In this document: positions 8,155 through 14,663 of the stretch, in pieces
Numbering within the stretch: position 1 is the first letter of the stretch
Layout of the letters: the number at the start of each line of letters is the position of its first letter
From: Lewinellaceae bacterium
GTDB taxonomy: Bacteria > Bacteroidota > Bacteroidia > Chitinophagales > Saprospiraceae
Direction of reading: 5' to 3'
Length of the DNA: 64,000 nucleotides
Assembly (NCBI GenBank): GCA_020636095.1
Contig: JACJYN010000002.1
Coordinates: 1,116,001-1,180,000, forward strand
Notes under the pieces: model-generated
Database searches by the model: none
What the model was told of the DNA's origin: nothing
What the model saw: only the letters and a program-made list of their open reading frames with translations
Made by a program: the position numbers and the translations under genes

Positions 8155-9465
8155 TTACAAATACTGCTCGATAAAAGCAGCGGCGGCCAACTCATGCTCC
8201 TTCAGCCAGAGCTGCCGGTAGGCCCCATCGCTATCGTACATGGAAGCCTGCTTCCCGGTATTGAAAATGCGGTCCCGTGGGTCGTTGCCCACCCCGGCGG
8301 CATACATCCAGTTCCCGTAATTGCTGCACACGTCATAGTCAACGAGCAGGGATTCGAACCAGGCGGCGCCCTTGCGCCAATCCTGCTTCAGGCGGTGCAC
8401 CAGATACGAGGCCACATTCTGGCGGCCCCGGTTGCTCATAAAACCAGTTAGGAGCAATTCCCGCATATTGGCGTCCACAAAGTCATCACCGGTCGTACCG
8501 GCGCACCAATTGCTAAAGGCAACCTTGTCCTCCTTCCAGTCAACGGCCTTGTCCTGAATGCCTCCCGGGAAAAATATCCGGCGGCCATAGCGCATCGCAA
8601 CCAAACGAAAGTACGCTCGCCAGAGCAGTTCGAACTTCAACCAATAGGTAGACTGATTGGCCTCTACTTCCGCCTCGTAGCTTTCAACTTCGTAGTAAAT
8701 AGTGCGCGCCGAGATGCTGCCGTTGGCCAGCCAGGGAGAAAACTTGGAGGAATAATCGGCGCCGATCAATCCATTGCGGGTTTCCTTGTAAGAGGAAAGG
8801 GACTCAGTATCCCAAAAATAGTGGTCGAGGCGGGAATGAGCCTCCATGGCTCCTCCCTTGAATTCCAGAACGGCCCGCTCATCGGCTGGCGGCATCTTGA
8901 AACCCAGGCTTTCCACCGAGGGGATATGGGTGTCCGGCAACTCCGGGCCAGGGATTTCATCTGGTGGAGAAAGAGGCTCGGGGACCGCTGCATATCGCTC
9001 CACCCGCTTGCGGAATGCAGTGAAAACGTCCGGCGCCTGATTGATGGCAAAGGGCAGTTGCTCCGGATCGTAGAGCGTGCTGCTATGATAGAATTGAACG
9101 TCGCAGGCCTCATCAATGGCTTTTTCCACCTTGATTTCCTCATGGGTATATTCTTTGGAGGCATAAATCCGGGAGCACCCGTATTCCTTGGCCAGGCGGG
9201 GCAACTCCCCCTCGGGTAGGCCCTTCAATACGATCAGCCGGCTGCCTTTATCGCGCAGACATTCACTGAGGCAATACAGGCTCTCCAGGAGAAATTTCAG
9301 GCGGTAGGGGCCGGTGCGTCGTATCCCCCAGCGATCGCGTTCCAGATAGCGTTCATCCAGCACATAAACGGGGACAACCTCATCGCATTCGCGGACTGCA
9401 GCATTGAGTGCAGGATTGTCATTCAGGCGCAAATCATTGCGAAACCAAAGGATCGCTCGGGACAT
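8155..9465 (-). CDS. DASH-type cryptochrome/photolyase
   Basis: A 436-residue flavoprotein of the cryptochrome/photolyase family, DASH branch, which repairs cyclobutane pyrimidine dimers mainly in single-stranded or looped DNA. Seen in the sequence: the N-terminal alpha/beta domain WFRNDLRLNDNPAL with GPYRLKFLLESL; the FAD-binding half with YKETRNGLIGADYSSKFSPW (DASH-like), WRAYFRLVA, NMRELLLTGFMSNRGRQNVA and YAAGVGNDPRDRIFN. The ATG at 9465 (MSRAILWF) is preferred to the TTG one codon upstream. Neighbouring genes (dps, PAP2, rhodopsin, carotenoid genes) make this part of a light-related block, though a 200-bp gap to the PAP2 gene suggests a separate transcript. Confidence 0.93.
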   Translation of the reverse strand: MSRAILWFRNDLRLNDNPALNAAVRECDEVVPVYVLDERYLERDRWGIRRTGPYRLKFLLESLYCLSECLRDKGSRLIVLKGLPEGELPRLAKEYGCSRIYASKEYTHEEIKVEKAIDEACDVQFYHSSTLYDPEQLPFAINQAPDVFTAFRKRVERYAAVPEPLSPPDEIPGPELPDTHIPSVESLGFKMPPADERAVLEFKGGAMEAHSRLDHYFWDTESLSSYKETRNGLIGADYSSKFSPWLANGSISARTIYYEVESYEAEVEANQSTYWLKFELLWRAYFRLVAMRYGRRIFFPGGIQDKAVDWKEDKVAFSNWCAGTTGDDFVDANMRELLLTGFMSNRGRQNVASYLVHRLKQDWRKGAAWFESLLVDYDVCSNYGNWMYAAGVGNDPRDRIFNTGKQASMYDSDGAYRQLWLKEHELAAAAFIEQYL

Positions 9466-9667
9466 CAACTGTTGAATTTGTTAGAGCTTGCAACAGGGCA
9501 GCCGCCCGATTGTTTAAGCGATCCTTCCAAAAATCCATAAAAAGGGCTACCCGTCTAAGGTTCGACACGGTTAGAAGCAGGTAAGCCCAAGCAGCCTGCC
9601 GCGGTTGCGAACAGCGAATACCGAACCGCGAACTCGTCCAAGCCTGGAATGGTAGCCATAAAAAGGC

Positions 9668-10393
9668 TTACCGGTGCAGGCGGGGCACAATCAGGCCTAT
9701 CGCAGCGCCCACTGCATAGCCCGCCAGTACGTCCGTAAGGTAGTGCTTCCCTCCCCGGATACGCAGATAACCGGTTATGGCCGGGATGACGGATGCCGTA
9801 GCCCAGGCTAAGGTATCGTGCCGGTCATCGGGGTTCAGATCCGTATACATTCGGGCGCTGACGAAAGACAGGCTGGCAACAGTAGAGGTATGGCCGGAAA
9901 AGAAAGAAAAGCGGGCGTCCCGTTCCAACTTGTAGGGCAACGGAACATCGGGGTTAAAAACAAAGGGCCGGGGGCGGCGCGCGTTTGCCTTCGTCAATTG
10001 CATAAATGCCATATTCACCAATAGCCCTTCCAGGGCGATCAGCGCATGCCGCCCAAATTGATGGTTCGTGTTTTTATCCAGCGCCAGCGCCAGAGGAAGG
10101 GCGGGCGAGGCCAGCAAAAATCCGTCGCTGATGCGTTGAGCCGGGGGAGACCATTGCCGGGTTACCCAGCGGTCGACGCCCCAGATATCGCCGCGCTGCT
10201 CCTGCAGCAGCCTGACGGCCTCCGGGGTCAAAGGTTCTACTTTTTGAGTAATGATAAGGCCTAGCCCGTAAAGGCCCGCCCCGGCGCCACCGATCAGGGC
10301 GTCGCGGGAGTTTACCGGCCCATAGAAGGACTGCCCGTTGAGCAACAAACACCAAAAACTGAACAATAGCACCAAGCCCGGCCAATGTTTCAT
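9668..10393 (-). CDS. PAP2-family membrane phosphatase
   Basis: A 241-residue phosphatidic-acid-phosphatase type 2 protein with an N-terminal signal or signal anchor (MKHWPGLVLLFSFWCLLLNG). All three phosphatase motifs are visible: KANARRPRP (KxxxxxxRP), FFSGHTST (SGH) and RIRGGKHYLTDVLAG (SRxxxxxHxxxD, with R-I-R in place of SR), forming the His-nucleophile active site. Substrates could be undecaprenyl pyrophosphate, phosphatidate or another membrane lipid phosphate; the sequence does not decide. It lies downstream of the rhodopsin gene on the same strand across a 307-bp gap containing a hairpin and a repeat, so it is probably transcribed separately. Confidence 0.9.
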   Translation of the reverse strand: MKHWPGLVLLFSFWCLLLNGQSFYGPVNSRDALIGGAGAGLYGLGLIITQKVEPLTPEAVRLLQEQRGDIWGVDRWVTRQWSPPAQRISDGFLLASPALPLALALDKNTNHQFGRHALIALEGLLVNMAFMQLTKANARRPRPFVFNPDVPLPYKLERDARFSFFSGHTSTVASLSFVSARMYTDLNPDDRHDTLAWATASVIPAITGYLRIRGGKHYLTDVLAGYAVGAAIGLIVPRLHR

Positions 10394-10613
10394 GGATCAG
10401 ATTTTTGGCAAATCTAGATATTTATTAAGGAACTCGGCTATTGTCTGCAAAAAAACCTGAGAGCTTGAGAGGTGGCTGCTTTGAACAAACCATAAGCGGG
10501 AGGAGGGATGCCGGCCGAATAAATCCGGCGTACTGGAGGATATTTTCCTGGCGTTGGCCGTCATGAGGCTTTCTGAATTTAGATTTGCAATCAGAAAAAC
10601 TTATCTTTGCGGC

Positions 10614-10630
10614 ATAGTTTACTAATGCAT
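10614..10630 (-). repeat. Copy C of the rhodopsin-cluster repeat ATGCATTAGTAAACTAT
   Basis: On the minus strand this reads ATGCATTAGTAAACTAT, identical over 17 bp to the sequence just before the crtY start and over 15 bp to the 5' end of the rhodopsin ORF. Here it sits between genes, downstream of the rhodopsin stop. The flanks GTCAA(AA) before and CC after it also resemble the crtY copy. Confidence 0.8.
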
Positions 10631-10634
10631 TTTG

Positions 10635-10669
10635 ACCTAACGCCCCAGCCATCTGGCTGGGGCGTAGGT
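10635..10669. terminator. Strong hairpin downstream of the rhodopsin gene
   Basis: ACGCCCCAGCC and GGCTGGGGCGT pair perfectly around ATCT, and the stem extends to ACCTA/TAGGT with one bulged A. It lies about 30 bp after the rhodopsin stop. A T run follows only on the plus strand, so on the minus strand it may stabilise or process the mRNA rather than terminate it. Confidence 0.7.
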
Positions 10670-10700
10670 TCTTAAATCTTGATGTTTTTTTCGTTTTGCC

Positions 10701-11480
10701 TTACACTTTAGCGGCTGCCTTTCCTCCGGCGCGTACGGTTTCCATTGAACCTTCATCTGTCTTGGAAACAGCGAGGCTGTAGATCACCAATCCAAAACCG
10801 ATCTTGTTGACAGCATCACCAATGTTATAGATGATATCCATCGACGTAGCCGGAATAACTCCAGCCAGCCAGCCGGTATCCATTGCCATATAACCGATCG
10901 GGTAGATAGCCCAACCCACCAGGACGAACCATGCCAGTGCATTGAAGCCCTTCTGCAGCAGAGGATCGTTGGAAGTGGTTGATAAGCGCTTGGCGGAGCC
11001 AAACCATACTTCATACAAGATACCTACATAGCCGATTGTGGAAATAAAGCCCCAGAGTGGTGAGCTGTCACGGTAAACCGTTTCACCCAGATAACCGGCG
11101 ACCAGCATCAGAATAGAGTAAGCGATCATCTTCCAGAGCAAGCCGGCCTTAGCGCCGAACGCCCGGAGAATGAGATAAAATTCTACGCACATCAGCGGAA
11201 CGGTAAGAATCCAGTCGATGTAGCGAAATTCGGTTGGAGACGCCTGGTTCTCCGCCCAGAAATCACGCATGTAGAAATAGTGGACAGCAGCAATGAAAGT
11301 AATCAACCCCGAAACGAGCAGGGAATCCTTCCATTTGCCTTCTACCCGGCTGATCTGGAAAAAGAAAAATACAGTGGCGGCAGCCATGGCCATCGAGCCG
11401 ATGAAGAAGGTAAAGCCTACGTAATCACCAGACTTCAACTGGGCCAACAACATTGGTTGAAAGTTTACTAATGCATCCAT
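10701..11480 (-). CDS. Light-driven proton-pump rhodopsin (proteorhodopsin/xanthorhodopsin type)
   Basis: A 259-residue seven-helix rhodopsin. Key residues are all present: Schiff-base Lys226 (GDAVNKIGFG), counter-ion Asp89 with Arg86, Thr93 and proton donor Glu100 in RYIDWILTVPLMCVEFYLIL, giving the DTE motif of outward proton pumps; His67 (AVHYFYM), which pairs with the counter-ion; Asp222 on helix G. Position 105 of proteorhodopsin is Met97, predicting green absorption. Gly144 in PLWGFISTIG aligns with Gly156 of xanthorhodopsin, the small residue that opens the fenestration for a carotenoid antenna. The ATG at 11480 is used; Met10 (11453) is an alternative that would place the 15-bp repeat in the leader. 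Retinal is supplied by blh and crtY upstream. Confidence 0.96.
   Translation of the reverse strand: MDALVNFQPMLLAQLKSGDYVGFTFFIGSMAMAAATVFFFFQISRVEGKWKDSLLVSGLITFIAAVHYFYMRDFWAENQASPTEFRYIDWILTVPLMCVEFYLILRAFGAKAGLLWKMIAYSILMLVAGYLGETVYRDSSPLWGFISTIGYVGILYEVWFGSAKRLSTTSNDPLLQKGFNALAWFVLVGWAIYPIGYMAMDTGWLAGVIPATSMDIIYNIGDAVNKIGFGLVIYSLAVSKTDEGSMETVRAGGKAAAKV
11462..11476 (-). repeat. Copy B of the rhodopsin-cluster repeat, at the rhodopsin 5' end
   Basis: ATGCATTAGTAAACT on the minus strand starts 4 nt into the rhodopsin ORF (ATGG-ATGCATTAG...), encoding D-A-L-V-N. It is identical over 15 bp to the copies at 14014 and 10614 and contains an out-of-frame ATG-CAT-TAG minimal ORF, as they do. Confidence 0.8.
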
Positions 11481-11557
11481 AAGAATTACTATTTTGTTAA
11501 ATAACTGTTAAAGATTAAAAAACGAACAGAATAAATTTCAGAATGTTCAGAATATTT

Positions 11558-11591
11558 CAAAAATATTTGAAACAATGAAACTAATTGACAA
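11558..11591 (-). promoter_or_regulatory. Candidate rhodopsin promoter with nearby direct repeats
   Basis: Minus strand: TATTTTTG (11565-11558) fits TAnnTTTG; TTG at 11591-11589 is a possible -33 with a 23-bp spacer, slightly long and inside the 3' end of blh. Downstream lie AT-rich direct repeats (TTCAGAAT twice at 11538-11552, plus strand) that could bind a regulator. Rhodopsin could thus be transcribed separately from crtY-blh. Confidence 0.4.
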
Positions 11592-12552
11592 CATTTGAAT
11601 AAACCGGGGCCTCATCGCCTCTCTCACCCACCGGCAACTCATGATAAAGCTGCTCAATCAGGATCATGTGCGGCAGGGTAACGACCGAAATGAAAATGAA
11701 TACTACCCCGATGTTGAAGGCTATTCCCATACTCAACTGTACCCCCACCAGGACTCCCAGCCCGGCAATGGAGGCCAGGCTGAGCGGCAGCGTACTCCGC
11801 ACATAATCCTTCAGTGAATATGGCCCCAACCGCTCCCGGAAAAAGCGAATCTGGTCCATTACCGAACTCATGGAGTGCCAGCAAACGAAATAGACCGCAA
11901 AACCCAGTAGCAACGGAGTGTTCACAAAAAGCACGGATAGCACTACATAATTAGCCAGTTCCTCCACAAATTGCCGGAAATTGACTCGCTGCTGAATCAG
12001 CAGATAGATCGTAAGCCATAGATTACAGGCCAGCAGGCCTATGCACAAAGCTTGAGCCAGGGGTTGGGAGATCACCGGCGCCGGCGCTCCGATCAGTTGC
12101 TGAATGATCACCTGGGCCGCTTCGTAGTGCCATAGTATGGGCGTTAACAAAACGAAGGCGCCCCACAGAAGGTAGGCGCCATATTGCAGCGCCTTGTTTC
12201 GATAAGTAACATAATTCCAGTTGGACTGCCCGAAGTGGTACATGGAAAGCAGCAGAAACAAGGCAAGGGCAGGGCCAGGTAACAGCCACCACAACAGAGC
12301 ATATCCAGCCATCAACAAAATGTAATTCAGATAAAACCTGAACAGATGACGGGATCCCCACAGCGGGCGGGATAGATACTGAAAGATCAGATAATCTGTA
12401 GCTCCATGGGGTATACCCACCAAAACGATCAGGGCTACCGCCAGGAAAAGCTGCCACTGAGCCGCCAGTTGCGGCGCTAACAGCCCAAACAGGGCGGCTG
12501 CCAGGGCAAGCCCTTGAACAGAACGGTATAACAGGGGGTAGCGGGAGGCCAT
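11581..12552 (-). CDS. blh: Beta-carotene 15,15'-dioxygenase, Brp/Blh family
   Basis: A 323-residue polytopic membrane protein of the Brp/Blh family, which cleaves beta-carotene symmetrically to two all-trans retinal. The four conserved histidines of the iron site are visible: H49 in VGIPHGATDY, H106 in SMYHFGQSN, H226 in VCWHSMSSV and H295 in TLPHMILIE, spread among about eight to nine hydrophobic segments. The ATG at 12552 is well placed. It lies 100 bp upstream of the rhodopsin gene and downstream of crtY, so the three form a retinal-supply cluster. A 152-bp MITE now separates it from crtY; without it and one target copy, the two genes would be about 38 bp apart. Confidence 0.95.
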   Translation of the reverse strand: MASRYPLLYRSVQGLALAAALFGLLAPQLAAQWQLFLAVALIVLVGIPHGATDYLIFQYLSRPLWGSRHLFRFYLNYILLMAGYALLWWLLPGPALALFLLLSMYHFGQSNWNYVTYRNKALQYGAYLLWGAFVLLTPILWHYEAAQVIIQQLIGAPAPVISQPLAQALCIGLLACNLWLTIYLLIQQRVNFRQFVEELANYVVLSVLFVNTPLLLGFAVYFVCWHSMSSVMDQIRFFRERLGPYSLKDYVRSTLPLSLASIAGLGVLVGVQLSMGIAFNIGVVFIFISVVTLPHMILIEQLYHELPVGERGDEAPVYSNVVN

Positions 12553-12582
12553 ATGCTGATTTTAATTTTTTCCTTTTTCCTT

Positions 12583-12734
12583 GTTACTATTCAGCATGGG
12601 GTCTGAAATACGCCTGACGCAAAATTTTGTAGACTTTTTCCCGCTGGAACCCCTTCTCATTCCCCTTGGAAGGGGAAGGGCGGCTTACAAAATTTTGCTT
12701 GAGGGGTCAAATCACCACGATGCTGAATAGTTAC
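12583..12734. mobile_element. MITE copy 1 (152 bp) between crtY and blh, 8-bp target duplication
   Basis: Terminal inverted repeats GTTACTATTCAGCAT (left) and, reversed, GTAACTATTCAGCAT (right) differ at one position. The element is flanked by a perfect 8-bp duplication TTTTCCTT (12575-12582 and 12735-12742). Inside are a second inverted repeat, GCAAAATTTTGTA with TACAAAATTTTGC, and a central hairpin TTCCCCTT-GG-AAGGGGAA, so the whole element can fold into one long stem. A near-identical inverted copy lies at 53808-53959. It carries no ORF. The right-hand target copy overlaps the crtY stop codon. Confidence 0.93.
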
Positions 12735-12741
12735 TTTTCCT

Positions 12742-14010
12742 TTATAGAATAGTACCTTGAACGTGCTCTCCGGCGCCGGCTTTCGCCGGGCCGAGCTCAT
12801 AAATGAGATCCGGATTTTTTTCTTTAGAAAGGCGCTGGCCCGCCAGCAGTTTTCGCCACTTCGGCCGCAACTTTACCCGAATCAGGGCTTTAATGAACGG
12901 AGCGACAGGCAGGCTGGCAAAGATTCGCGCCTCTTCCATCAAACTGGTTTCTTCGTTCAAAAAGCGTAGAATCCGAACCATGTCGTTCTTTCGGAAAAGC
13001 GCACTGAAAATAGGCATCCCTTCCTTTCCATAGTCCTGGAGAATACTCAGCAACAAGGAATCATAGAAGCGGAACCGGCGCCCGGATGTAGCGGACGGTA
13101 GCGGTATTTCCTGCGCTTCCAGTTGGGATACGATTTGCCTTGCCTGCTTTTGTATATTTTGAAAGGCGTAACCGGTCGTCGGCTTCACCGCCCCCCCTAC
13201 TGTGCCGATGTTGACGACATGGGGGCTCCGGGTTGACGGAAAGGGCAGGTCCGTCATGGGAATAGCGCCCTGTTCCCGGCCGGTTATTGTATATGCGCCT
13301 ACTGCCAATGTATCAGAAAGGTAAGACTCCAGGGCCTGCTCGTAATTCCTGATGTGTAATTTCTGTGGAGAAAATACAGTGTACTCCACCAGCGCTTCGC
13401 GTTCGGACAATGGCAAGACATACATGAAGCGGGTACTCCGGTACTGAGGTGTTCGAAAATCCATCAGGATACCCTTTCCTGGTTCGAAGAGGGGCGCTTC
13501 GGTTCTGATCCACCAACCCACGAAATGCTGTAGCAGGAAATGATGAGGCTCGCAGTGCGCTTTCCGGCTTTCGTCCCGGATCACACTGTTGAAAACCCAG
13601 GCTGCATCAAACCGCCGGCCGTCTGCAATTACGTATGCCCCCGATTCTGATTCTCCTGTTTCTGTAATGGTTGCCTGCAGTATTTCAAAGCCGGGCGTAC
13701 TGTCAATAGTTGCTTTTACCTTTCGGTAAAAATCAACTCCCTGGATCATTTTGTAGTGAAGGTTTCTTAAACTGCCAGGGCGCTCCCCTCTTTCATCGAT
13801 AAAGGATAGTTCAGGCCATTTCCGGATAACAATATCATCAAAGGCAGTTTCCTGATCAGTCCAGAAACACCAGGTGCGGTCGTTGTGCTCCTTTTTTTCA
13901 GCATCAATTATGAGTACCCGCTTGTTCCGAAGAGAGCTTTGAGTGAGGTAATAGGCAAGGCTCAGCCCTGCACAACCTCCACCGGCAAGGATGTAGTCGT
14001 ACTGCTTCAA
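12742..14010 (-). CDS. crtY: Lycopene beta-cyclase CrtY
   Basis: A roughly 420-residue FAD/NAD(P)-binding lycopene cyclase that closes both ends of lycopene to give beta-carotene, the precursor of retinal and of hydroxylated carotenoids. The Rossmann motif YDYILAGGGCAGLSLAYYL is at the N-terminus; further family segments are NDRTWCFWTD, GAIPMTDLPFP and GTVGGAVKPTTGYAFQNIQ. No in-frame ATG exists near the 5' end. TTG at 14010 gives MKQYDYILAGGG, the normal family start; TTG at 14037 is the alternative and would include the repeat copy as N-A-L-V-N-Y. It heads the crtY-blh-rhodopsin cluster. Its stop codon shares a base with the target duplication of the MITE downstream. Confidence 0.93.
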   Translation of the reverse strand: MKQYDYILAGGGCAGLSLAYYLTQSSLRNKRVLIIDAEKKEHNDRTWCFWTDQETAFDDIVIRKWPELSFIDERGERPGSLRNLHYKMIQGVDFYRKVKATIDSTPGFEILQATITETGESESGAYVIADGRRFDAAWVFNSVIRDESRKAHCEPHHFLLQHFVGWWIRTEAPLFEPGKGILMDFRTPQYRSTRFMYVLPLSEREALVEYTVFSPQKLHIRNYEQALESYLSDTLAVGAYTITGREQGAIPMTDLPFPSTRSPHVVNIGTVGGAVKPTTGYAFQNIQKQARQIVSQLEAQEIPLPSATSGRRFRFYDSLLLSILQDYGKEGMPIFSALFRKNDMVRILRFLNEETSLMEEARIFASLPVAPFIKALIRVKLRPKWRKLLAGQRLSKEKNPDLIYELGPAKAGAGEHVQGTIL

Positions 14011-14013
14011 GGT

Positions 14014-14030
14014 ATAGTTTACTAATGCAT
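14014..14030 (-). repeat. Copy A of the rhodopsin-cluster repeat, just before crtY
   Basis: Minus strand ATGCATTAGTAAACTAT, 3 nt upstream of the likely TTG start of crtY. It is identical over 17 bp to the copy at 10614-10630 and over 15 bp to the copy at the rhodopsin start. All three lie in the same orientation. Confidence 0.8.
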
Positions 14031-14108
14031 TTGACAAATATCACAGGCAAGACAAAATACCAGAAACTTTGTTCAAGATTTCATACAAAAAAATAAATGC
14101 AGATTAAA

Positions 14109-14116
14109 CAAAAATA
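14109..14116 (-). promoter_or_regulatory. Possible -7 box for crtY
   Basis: TATTTTTG on the minus strand matches TAnnTTTG about 100 nt upstream of crtY in an AT-rich stretch. No convincing -33 TTG at the right distance was found. Confidence 0.3.
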
Positions 14117-14271
14117 CCAGCCTGGCCCGTAAAACGCAGCATATGATTTGGACGAAGGGCAATCGGCGGTATAATATTTCAAATAAACAAGTAAAAAAAC
14201 TCGGTAGGAATGAGCCGGCAATAAATTAACAAGCTTAATTTCATACCCGATGAAATTTGAACAAACGCTAA

Positions 14272-14434
14272 GTACTCTGTAAATTAAGTAAATTCTCGTT
14301 TATGAACGATGTATTTTCGTTCTAACCGAGGAACGCCCGGAGCCTGATAGCCTTAGCTATCAAGGCGAGGACGAGACGACGGGTGGGGCGGAAAGACACG
14401 TTCAGAAGCAGAAGATATTTATTTTACAGAGTAC
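14272..14434. mobile_element. MITE-like element (163 bp) with TAA target duplication
   Basis: The ends GTACTCTGTAAA (14272) and TTTACAGAGTAC (to 14434) are perfect 12-bp inverted repeats, extending with mismatches to about 20 bp. They are flanked by TAA on both sides (14269-14271, 14435-14437). A perfect hairpin TGATAGC-CTTA-GCTATCA lies inside. There is no ORF. A 3-bp TNA duplication is typical of some IS5-family subgroups, so this is probably a non-autonomous derivative; that assignment is inference. Confidence 0.7.
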
Positions 14435-14451
14435 TAAGGGGTCGGAGAAAA

Positions 14452-14650
14452 ATAAGTTCATCATTTCAGGCGAGCTATTTTTTCGCCAGGCAACTTGCCT
14501 GCCCGCGAGGCGGCCGAGCAGGCAGGGGCGCGAGGAGGGAGCATAGCAGCGCTAAGTAACCGATCGAGCAACGCAGCCTGTCTCCGTCGGCCATAGCCTC
14601 TGGCGACGAGCCGGCGGAAAAATAGCCGTATCAAATGGTGAAGTTATTAG
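14452..14650. repeat. Long imperfect palindromic element
   Basis: The left arm around AAGTTCATCATTTC...GCTATTTTTTCGCC (from about 14452) and the inverted right arm (GGCGGAAAAATAGC...GGTGAAGTTATT, to about 14650) match over about 38 bp with several mismatches. The GC-rich centre contains GCAGGC/GCCTGC inverted repeats. It abuts the previous element and ends 14 bp before the FadJ-like stop codon. No target duplication is clear, so exact ends are uncertain. Confidence 0.5.
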
Positions 14651-14663
14651 CCCGGCCCCTGTC

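Larger units (their letters stand above)
10602..10690 (+). promoter_or_regulatory. Promoter-like -7 box, repeat copy, hairpin and T run between PAP2 and rhodopsin
   Basis: The 307-bp gap 10394-10700 has no credible ORF. On the plus strand it holds TATCTTTG (10602-10609), a full TAnnTTTG -7 box with only a weak -33, then the 17-bp repeat copy, a large hairpin (10635-10669) and a T7 run (10682-10690). That order could give a short RNA of about 75 nt antisense to the rhodopsin mRNA tail. This is inference. Confidence 0.3.

Noticed and set aside
10425..10652. 75-aa frame beginning with NALVNY after repeat copy C
   Set aside because: Resemblance to the crtY and rhodopsin N-termini comes only from the shared DNA repeat; the rest is not protein-like.
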